A stretch of DNA of 64,000 bases from Luteimonas galliterrae (lineage in GTDB: Bacteria > Pseudomonadota > Gammaproteobacteria > Xanthomonadales > Xanthomonadaceae), in the NCBI RefSeq assembly GCF_023374055.1, contig NZ_JAMBEP010000001.1, forward strand, positions 1 to 64,000. The letters are read 5' to 3'. Under the pieces are notes generated by a model. That model saw nothing but the letters and a program-made list of their open reading frames with translations. It made no database searches and was not told the DNA's origin. The first letter of the stretch is position 1, and each line of letters starts with the position of its first letter. A program made the translations under genes and the position numbers. Of this stretch, positions 56,855 to 64,000 are shown one piece after another.

Positions 56855-57011
56855 CGGTGCCGGCGCATCCCGCTTTTGCCCCTCCCTTTTATGGAAGAGG
56901 GGCGGGCGCGAAGCGCCAGGGCGAGGGTCCGGCTTTTCGTGCCGTCTGGCAGCCGAGAAGCGAAGGCGTCAAGCCTTCTACAATGGCCGCCTGCCTTACG
57001 CCCGTCATCCA

Positions 57012-58046
57012 TTGAAGAAATCCGATTTCCATTACCACCTGCCGCCCGAGCTGATCGCGCAGGCGCCGCTGGCCGAGCGTTCGGCCAGCCGCCTGTTGTG
57101 CGTGCCGCCGGCGCCGGACGCTTTTTCCGACAGGCAGGTGCGGGATTTGCCGGAACTGCTGCAGCCCGGCGACCTGCTGGTGTTCAACGACACGCGCGTG
57201 ATCCCGGCGCGTCTGTTCGGCAGCAAGGACACCGGCGGCCGGGTCGAGATCCTGATCGAGCGCCTGCTGCCGGGCAACGAAGCGCGCGCGCAGATCGGCG
57301 CCAGCAAATCGCCCAAGCCCGGCGGCCGCATCGCGCTGGACGCCGGCGGCGAGGCCGAGGTGCTGGGTCGCGCGGGCGAGTTCTACCATCTGCGCTTCCA
57401 CGTGGACGATGCGCTGGAATCTTGGCTGCAGCATGCGGGCCGCTTGCCGCTGCCGCCCTACATCCAGCGCGAACCCGGCGCGGACGATGCGGAACGCTAC
57501 CAGACCGTGTTCGCGCGCGAAGTCGGCGCCGTCGCCGCGCCGACCGCCGGACTGCATTTCGACGATGCGCTGCTGCAAGCCCTGCGCGTGCGTGGCGTGC
57601 GCTTCGGCCACATCACGTTGCATGTCGGCGCGGGCACGTTCCAACCGGTGCGGGTCGAGGACCTGCGCGAGCACCGCATGCACAGCGAATGGCTCAACGT
57701 GGGGCCGGAACTGGTCGAACAGATCCGCCGCACGCGCGCCTCAGGCGGCCGCGTGATCGCGGTCGGCACCACGGTGGTGCGCGCGCTCGAATCGGCGATG
57801 CACGACGGCCGTCTGCTGCCATTCGCCGGCGAGACGCGGATCTTCATCTTTCCCGGCTACCGGATCCGCTCGGTGGACGCGCTGCTGACCAATTTCCACC
57901 TGCCGGAAAGCACGCTGCTGATGCTGGTGTCGGCCTTCGCGGGCCGCGAGCGCGTGTTCGCAGCGTATGCGCATGCGGTGCGCGAGAAGTACCGATTCTT
58001 TTCCTATGGGGATGCGATGTTGTTGTATCCGGAGAGTTCGAAGTGA
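57012..58046 (+). CDS. queA: S-adenosylmethionine:tRNA ribosyltransferase-isomerase, TTG start
   Basis: The 344-residue enzyme adds the epoxycyclopentane ring in queuosine synthesis. It has [20 protein letters not shown] at the N-terminus, [44 protein letters not shown] and [19 protein letters not shown]. Homologues start exactly where TTG lies at 57012, and no in-frame ATG or GTG fits, so TTG is the start. The ribosome-binding site is weak. tgt follows after a gap made almost wholly of one inverted repeat. Confidence 0.95.
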   Translation: MKKSDFHYHLPPELIAQAPLAERSASRLLCVPPAPDAFSDRQVRDLPELLQPGDLLVFNDTRVIPARLFGSKDTGGRVEILIERLLPGNEARAQIGASKSPKPGGRIALDAGGEAEVLGRAGEFYHLRFHVDDALESWLQHAGRLPLPPYIQREPGADDAERYQTVFAREVGAVAAPTAGLHFDDALLQALRVRGVRFGHITLHVGAGTFQPVRVEDLREHRMHSEWLNVGPELVEQIRRTRASGGRVIAVGTTVVRALESAMHDGRLLPFAGETRIFIFPGYRIRSVDALLTNFHLPESTLLMLVSAFAGRERVFAAYAHAVREKYRFFSYGDAMLLYPESSK

Positions 58047-58066
58047 TCATGCCCGCCACGGCTGTT

Positions 58067-59289
<1,223 letters not shown>

Positions 59290-59481
59290 GTCCCTCTCCC
59301 TCCGGGTACGGCCACTGGATAAGGGTTCGGCGTACGCGGGAACAGGCGCTGCGCCGGACCTTTATCCACCTCGCCGTCCCCGTGCCGGGGCCGCGCCGCG
59401 GGGGCAGGCAGGCTTGAAAGCGCCGACCGGCGTCTACATGGCATAATTCCCAGCTATTTTGCGAACAGTGGATAACTCCCG

Positions 59482-59835
59482 ATGAGCCTGCTCGACCTGC
59501 TGATTTCCCCCGCCTACGCGCAAGCGGCCGGCCAACCCGCGCCGGGCGGCCTGTTCGGCGGCGGCCTTACCGGCCTGCTGTTCCCGATCATCCTGATCGC
59601 GATCATGTACTTCCTGATGATCCGCCCGCAGATGAAGCGCGCCAAGGAACACCGCGCCATGCTCGAGAAATTGGCCAAGGGCGACGAAGTCATCACCAAC
59701 GGCGGCATCGCCGGCACCGTCAGCGACATCGGCGACAACTTCATCACCATCGAAATCGCCGACAACGTGCGCGTGCGCGTGCAGAAGGGCGCGGTCGGCA
59801 ACGTGCTGCCCAAGGGCACGCTGAAGGCCTCCTGA
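59482..59835 (+). CDS. yajC: Preprotein translocase subunit YajC
   Basis: The 117-residue protein has an Ala-rich start (SLLDLLISPAYAQA), one membrane segment (LLFPIILIAIMYFLMIRPQMKR) and the cytoplasmic domain with GDEVITNGGIAGTVSDIGDNFITIEIADNVRV. It is an accessory partner of SecDF. The gap before it (59290-59481) holds its probable promoter and a degenerate GC-rich repeat. Confidence 0.97.
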   Translation: MSLLDLLISPAYAQAAGQPAPGGLFGGGLTGLLFPIILIAIMYFLMIRPQMKRAKEHRAMLEKLAKGDEVITNGGIAGTVSDIGDNFITIEIADNVRVRVQKGAVGNVLPKGTLKAS

Positions 59836-59945
59836 TCCCACGCCGCCGTCCGGACCCGGCCGCGCAGCGGCGCGGTCCGGGCCTCTGAGGCCGCTTCCCC
59901 GGATTCGTCCAACGCCATATCCGGGCTACGTCGCTGGAAATAACG

Positions 59946-61814
59946 ATGCTCGAATACGCACGCTGGAAATACGTGGTCATCCTGGTGGTGGTGCTGGTCA
60001 GCGCGCTGTACGCGCTGCCCAACCTGTATCCGCAGGATCCCTCGGTGCAGATCACCGCCAACCGCGGGGCCGCGATCGACGCCGCGCTGCGGCAGAAGGT
60101 GGACGCCACGCTCAAGAGCGCAGGCGTGACGCCCAAGTCGATCGAGACCGGCAAGGACGGCAACATGCTGGTGCGCCTGTCCAGTCCCGACTTGCAGACC
60201 AAGGCCAGCGACGCGCTGGGCGGCGCGCTCGGCAGCGGCTATGTCGTCGCGCTCAATTTGGCTTCGACGGTGCCGCCGTGGCTGGACGCCATCAACGCCA
60301 AGCCGATGCTGCTGGGCCTGGACTTGCAGGGCGGCGTGCACTTCCTGATGGAGGTCGACCGCAAGGCCGCGCTGGATAAGCGCTTCGAGGCTTACCTGGA
60401 AGACCTGCGCGTGGTGCTGCGCGAAAACCGCGTCGGTTACCGCTCGGTCGAGCGCCGCCCCGACAATTCGCTGGTCGTGCTGCTGTCCAACGCGACGGAC
60501 GTGGGCAAGGCGCAGGAACTGATCGCGCGCGACCTGCCCACGCTCGCCCTGGAAACCGACGGCGACCAGCTCACCCTGCGCGTGCCGGAAGAGGAACTGC
60601 AGAAGACGCTGACCAGCGCGATCGAGCAGAACGTCGGCACGCTGCGCAACCGCGTCAACGAACTCGGCGTGGCCGAGCCGATCATCCAGCGCCAGGGTTC
60701 CGAGCGCGTGGTGGTGCAGTTGCCGGGCGTGCAGGACACCGCGCAGGCCAAGCGGATCCTCGGCGCGACGGCCACGCTGGAATACCGCGGCGTGATCGAA
60801 GGCAACGCCTACGAGGCGCTGCAAAGCGGCAACGTGCCGCCCGAGGGCCGCATCTTCTACCGCAAGGAGATCGGCATCGACGGCAAGCCGGTGCCGGTCA
60901 TCCTCAACAAGCGCGTGATCGCCCAAGGCGACCAGCTGCAGGACGCCAGCTCGTTCTTCGACTCGCAAAGCGGCACGCCGGCGGTGCGCGTGCGCCTGAC
61001 CAGCCTCGGCGGCCAGCGCATGTTCGAGTATTCCAGCCAGCACGTCGGCAAGCCGATGGCGGTGGTCTATACCGAGCGCATCCCGGAAGTGAAGATGGTC
61101 GACGGCAAGGAGGTGCGCAGCACGCGCATCAACGAGCAGGTGATCTCGGTCGCGACCATCCAAAGCACGCTCGGCCGCGATTTCCAGACCACCGGCCTGG
61201 AAAGCATGAAAGAGGCCGCCGACTTGGCGCTGCTGCTGCGCGCCGGCGCCCTGGCCGCGCCGATGGACTTCGTCGAGCAGCGCGTGGTCGGTCCCAGCCT
61301 GGGCAAGGAGAACGTGGAGCGCGGCCTGACCGCGGTGCTGTACTCGTTCGCGTTCGCGTTGGTCTTCTTCCTGATCTACTACCGCATGTTCGGCATCATC
61401 ACCTGCGTGGCGCTGCTGCTGAACCTGCTGATGGTGGTGGCGCTGATGTCGATGCTCGGCTTCACCATGACCTTGCCCGGCCTGGCCGGCATCGCGCTGA
61501 CGGTGGGTATGTCGGTGGACGCCAACGTGCTGATCAACGAACGAATACGCGAGGAGCTGCGCGCCGGACTGCCGCCGCAGACGGCGATCGCGACCGGCTA
61601 CGAACGCGCCTCGGGCACCATCGCCGACGCCAACCTCACCGCATTGCTGGCCGGCGTGGCGCTGTTCGCGTTCGGCACCGGTCCGGTGAAGGGCTTCGCG
61701 GTGTCGATGATCCTCGGCATCCTGACCTCCATGTACACCGCCGTTTCGGTTTCGCGCGCCGTGGCCACGCTGATCTACGGCGGCCGCCGCAAGCTCAAGT
61801 CGATCGCGATCTGA
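59946..61814 (+). CDS. secD: Protein translocase subunit SecD
   Basis: The 622-residue inner-membrane protein has an N-terminal segment (VVILVVVLVSALYALPNLYP), a large periplasmic domain starting near GLDLQGGVHFLMEVD, and five C-terminal membrane segments with FALVFFLIYYRMFGIITCVAL, LPGLAGIALTVGMSVDANVLINERIREE. With SecF it uses the proton gradient to pull exported proteins out of SecYEG. secF starts 16 bases downstream. Confidence 0.98.
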   Translation: MLEYARWKYVVILVVVLVSALYALPNLYPQDPSVQITANRGAAIDAALRQKVDATLKSAGVTPKSIETGKDGNMLVRLSSPDLQTKASDALGGALGSGYVVALNLASTVPPWLDAINAKPMLLGLDLQGGVHFLMEVDRKAALDKRFEAYLEDLRVVLRENRVGYRSVERRPDNSLVVLLSNATDVGKAQELIARDLPTLALETDGDQLTLRVPEEELQKTLTSAIEQNVGTLRNRVNELGVAEPIIQRQGSERVVVQLPGVQDTAQAKRILGATATLEYRGVIEGNAYEALQSGNVPPEGRIFYRKEIGIDGKPVPVILNKRVIAQGDQLQDASSFFDSQSGTPAVRVRLTSLGGQRMFEYSSQHVGKPMAVVYTERIPEVKMVDGKEVRSTRINEQVISVATIQSTLGRDFQTTGLESMKEAADLALLLRAGALAAPMDFVEQRVVGPSLGKENVERGLTAVLYSFAFALVFFLIYYRMFGIITCVALLLNLLMVVALMSMLGFTMTLPGLAGIALTVGMSVDANVLINERIREELRAGLPPQTAIATGYERASGTIADANLTALLAGVALFAFGTGPVKGFAVSMILGILTSMYTAVSVSRAVATLIYGGRRKLKSIAI

Positions 61815-61830
61815 CGGAACGAATACGACG

Positions 61831-62793
61831 ATGAAGATATTCCCGCTCAACCTGATCCCGTACGGCACCAAATTCGACTTCATGCGTTTGCGCTGGGTGT
61901 CGCTGGCGGTGGCCGCCCTGCTCACCATCGCGGCGATCGCGGCGATGGCGACGATGAAGTTCAATTTCGCGTTGGATTTCACCGGCGGCACCTCGGTCGA
62001 ACTGCGCTTCGCCAAGCCGGCGGACGTCGACGCGGTGCGTTCGCAGTTGGCCGCCGCCGGCTATTCGAGCGCGCAGGTGCAGACGTTCGGTTCCGGCAAC
62101 GACCTGCTGGTCCGCCTGCAGGCGAAGGAGGGCACCGACCCCGCCGATGCCACACGCACTTCGGACGACGTGGTCAGGGTGGTATCCACGCCCGGCAATC
62201 CCGCGCAGCGCTTGAGTTACGGCTATGTCGGCTCGCAGGTGGGCAAGGAACTGGCCGAAAACGGCCTCTGGGCGCTGCTGTTCGTGCTGGCCGGCTTTCT
62301 GGCCTACATATCGTTCCGCTTCGAATGGAAATTCGCGGTCGCGGCCATCGTCACCACGCTCAGCGACATCGTCATCGTCGCCGGCTGGTTCGCGGTGTCG
62401 CGGCACGAGTTCGACCTGACGGTGCTGGCCGGCATCCTGTCGGCGCTGGGTTATTCGATCAACGACAAGATCGTGGTATTCGACCGCGTGCGCGAGAACT
62501 TCCGCGCGATGCGCGCGGATCCGCGCGACGTGCTGAACACTTCGATCAACCAGACCTTGTCGCGCACGATCATCGTGTCGTTCGTTGCGTTCCTGACGGT
62601 GCTGGCCCTGTACTTGTACGGCGGCGGGTCGCTGCAGGGCATGGCCGAGTCGCAAATGATCGGCATCGTGCTGGGTACGTTGTCCTCGATCTTCGTCGCC
62701 TGCCCGCTGCTCACCATAGGCTGGCTGAAGGTCACCAAGCAGGATCTGATGCCCAAGGCCCGCGACGAAGCCGCGCTTGCGCGGCGGCCGTAA
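61831..62793 (+). CDS. secF: Protein translocase subunit SecF
   Basis: The 320-residue partner of SecD has an N-terminal membrane segment, a small periplasmic domain (FNFALDFTGGTSVELRF) and five further segments with LSDIVIVAGWF, LAGILSALGYSINDKIVVFDRVRENFR and the NQTLSRTIIVSFVAFLTVLAL repeat. It ends the yajC-secD-secF unit and is followed by a terminator. Confidence 0.98.
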   Translation: MKIFPLNLIPYGTKFDFMRLRWVSLAVAALLTIAAIAAMATMKFNFALDFTGGTSVELRFAKPADVDAVRSQLAAAGYSSAQVQTFGSGNDLLVRLQAKEGTDPADATRTSDDVVRVVSTPGNPAQRLSYGYVGSQVGKELAENGLWALLFVLAGFLAYISFRFEWKFAVAAIVTTLSDIVIVAGWFAVSRHEFDLTVLAGILSALGYSINDKIVVFDRVRENFRAMRADPRDVLNTSINQTLSRTIIVSFVAFLTVLALYLYGGGSLQGMAESQMIGIVLGTLSSIFVACPLLTIGWLKVTKQDLMPKARDEAALARRP

Positions 62794-62812
62794 GCCTGCG
62801 GCCGCCGGCAAC

Positions 62813-62843
62813 GAAAAAGGCCGCGCATCGCGCGGCCTTTTTC
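62813..62843 (+). terminator. Intrinsic terminator after secF
   Basis: AAAAAGGCCGCGC and GCGCGGCCTTTTT form a strong stem around ATC, 20 bases after the secF stop. Confidence 0.9.
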
Positions 62844-63812
62844 GTCGCATCTTTGTAGAGCGAAACTCGCTCCGCTGTCCTTCTCTTGCTCTGAGCTTTG
62901 CTCCGCCTTTGTAGGGCGGGGCTTGCTCCGCTGCTCTTCGCTCTTAGGCCGTTTGTTCTTAGGCCGTTTGCTTTTTTAAGCCGTCATCCCAGCGAACGCT
63001 GGGACCCATGTTGCTCTGGCGCTTGCCCCTTCAGCCGTCATCCCGGCGAAGGCCGGGATCCAGGCCCGCGTCCTGGCCGCTTGCGCTGCGACTCGCGCCA
63101 TGGACAAAAGCTTCCGCGCTGCGCGCGGGTCACTTTCTTTGCTGGCCCAAAGAAAGTAACCCAAGAAAGGGCCTGAACTGCGGTGCGATGCGTCGCGCCT
63201 GAAAGTTCGCCAGCGGACCTGCTTTCGTCGTGGGTGACCTTCTTACGCAGGTACTAGATTTTGATTCGTAGCCTATGGGTGACGTGGCTTTTGCGGATGG
63301 GCGCTGAGGAGGCGTTCGGGTCGATCGCCCCGAATCTGAATGTCGAAGCGACGGAGGAATCCCGAGGGCCGGCGATAAGTGGCCAAGAACACGGGGTGGC
63401 CCCATCGCCGGGATACCTTCCAAAGGCCCTTTTTCTTTGGTTACTTCTCTTTTTGGGCCCATCAAAAAGAAAGTAACTCGGCCGCGGTTTTAGCGGACGA
63501 AACCCCGGCCTGGAAGGCCGGCAGGTCGCGACGAACCCGCAAGCGAAGGCAGCAGAGCAAGCTCCGCTCTACAAATGTAGGTGCGAATTCATTCGCACGC
63601 TCTTGCTACGCTGAAAAGCGTGCGAATGAATTCGCACCTACGAAAATCAAGAGCAGCGGGGCAAAGGCGTGGGATTACTCGCTTCGCTCGCCCTCCGGGC
63701 CATCTGCTGACGCAGAGGTTCGCTACGGCCTCCGGCCTCCGCAGTCCCGCCTTCGCGGGGATGACGTCAGGGGTAAAAAAACAGCGGAGGCAAGCCCGCT
63801 CTACAAAGCGGC
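62844..63812. repeat. About 970 bases of packed repeats, no gene
   Basis: Contents in order: CGGAGCAAGCTCCGC family (62853-62935), two CCGTCATCCC family copies (62980-63063), a long element at 63126-63481, an AGCAGAGCAAGCTCCGCTCTAC copy (63551-63572), a GTAGGTGCGAATTCATTCGCACGC pair (63577-63641) and further partial copies to 63805. The long element is bracketed by GTCACTTTCTTTGCTGGCCC and GGGCCCATCAAAAAGAAAGT, roughly inverted. Short frames here encode repeat-derived peptides with no family. Confidence 0.8.
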
Positions 63813-64000
63813 TCAGCCGAAGGTCTTGGCGTATCCCGACGACACGATCAGCTTCTGCAACGGCTCGACCATCTTGATGCCGCCGGCGATGATCTGACCG
63901 CCGCCAACGGCATTGGCCACATCCATTCGTCCCAGATTCGCACCGCGGTAATCGCAGACCCGGCCGCCGGCTTCGCGCACCAGCAGGGCGCCGGCGGCGA
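63813..64000 (-). CDS. suhB: Inositol monophosphatase family protein, C-terminal part (5' end outside window)
   Basis: The minus-strand frame ending at 63813 encodes 61 residues: AAGALLVREAGGRVCDYRG, a short loop, then GGGQIIAGGIKMVEPLQKL and SSGYAKTFG. AxALLVxEAGGxVxD is the conserved C-terminal signature of inositol-1-monophosphatases of the SuhB type. The remainder of the gene lies beyond the window. The chosen symbol is likely but cannot be confirmed from this fragment. Confidence 0.8.
   Translation of the reverse strand, partial: AAGALLVREAGGRVCDYRGANLGRMDVANAVGGGQIIAGGIKMVEPLQKLIVSSGYAKTFG

Noticed and set aside
56855-57011. preQ1 riboswitch upstream of queA
   Set aside because: No preQ1-type hairpin and A-rich tail pattern is visible; the gap holds only a degenerate GC-rich repeat.
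63261-63476. Short hydrophobic protein frames in the repeat cluster
   Set aside because: They are translations of a dispersed repeat, overlap in several frames and lack starts with ribosome-binding sites.

Overview
The window is GC-rich chromosomal DNA from a gammaproteobacterium of the Xanthomonadaceae/Lysobacteraceae, most likely Lysobacter-like. The evidence is the thrS-infC-rpmI-rplT-pheST-ihfA-merR-tRNA-Pro block, a transglucosylating GH13 alpha-glucosidase that closely resembles the Xanthomonas enzyme as I remember it, an amylase/TonB-receptor/LacI locus, and dense short inverted repeats in nearly every intergenic gap.

Layout. 1-1337 is the 3' end of an Rhs gene with a more AT-rich C-terminal region. 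1475-16370 is a maltodextrin/alpha-glucan locus: TonB-dependent receptor, exported GH13 amylase with a glucodextranase-type C-terminus, exported GH31 glucosidase, cytoplasmic GH13 glucosidase, MFS sugar transporter, lipoprotein GH13 amylase and LacI-type regulator. Its two divergent intergenic regions share an 18-bp operator-like sequence and matching flanking elements. 16440-24885 is the translation block, with what reads as a threonine attenuator before thrS, a non-AUG start for infC and tRNA-Pro(GGG).

24900-40850 is mixed housekeeping and accessory genes: a TraB/GumN protein, ankyrin protein, dxs, a Cys-rich secreted peptide, HNH nuclease, PLP decarboxylase, MddA-like methyltransferase, AraC regulator, acyl-CoA dehydrogenase, lipocalin and an arginase-fold protein. 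41321-42700 is an AT-richer HEPN/RES-type toxin gene next to tRNA-Phe(GAA). 43080-53845 carries yggX-mutY-asmA-like, ftsY/rsmD, coaD, a ferredoxin, ggt, a metallo-beta-lactamase and a TMEM43-like protein. 54025-62793 carries upp, a class III aminotransferase divergent from an Lrp regulator, queA-tgt and yajC-secD-secF. 62844-63812 is almost pure repeat, followed by the 3' end of an inositol monophosphatase gene.

How the genes work together. Exported and surface amylases cut alpha-glucan, the TonB receptor takes up oligosaccharides, periplasmic GH31/GH13 enzymes trim them, the MFS carrier imports maltose-size sugars and the cytoplasmic GH13 enzyme makes glucose. The LacI protein is the likely regulator. 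At least five families of small inverted repeats fill the gaps. Several copies have been built into genes: they supply a start codon (ggt), stop codons (the LacI gene, mutY) and a ribosome-binding site (tgt).
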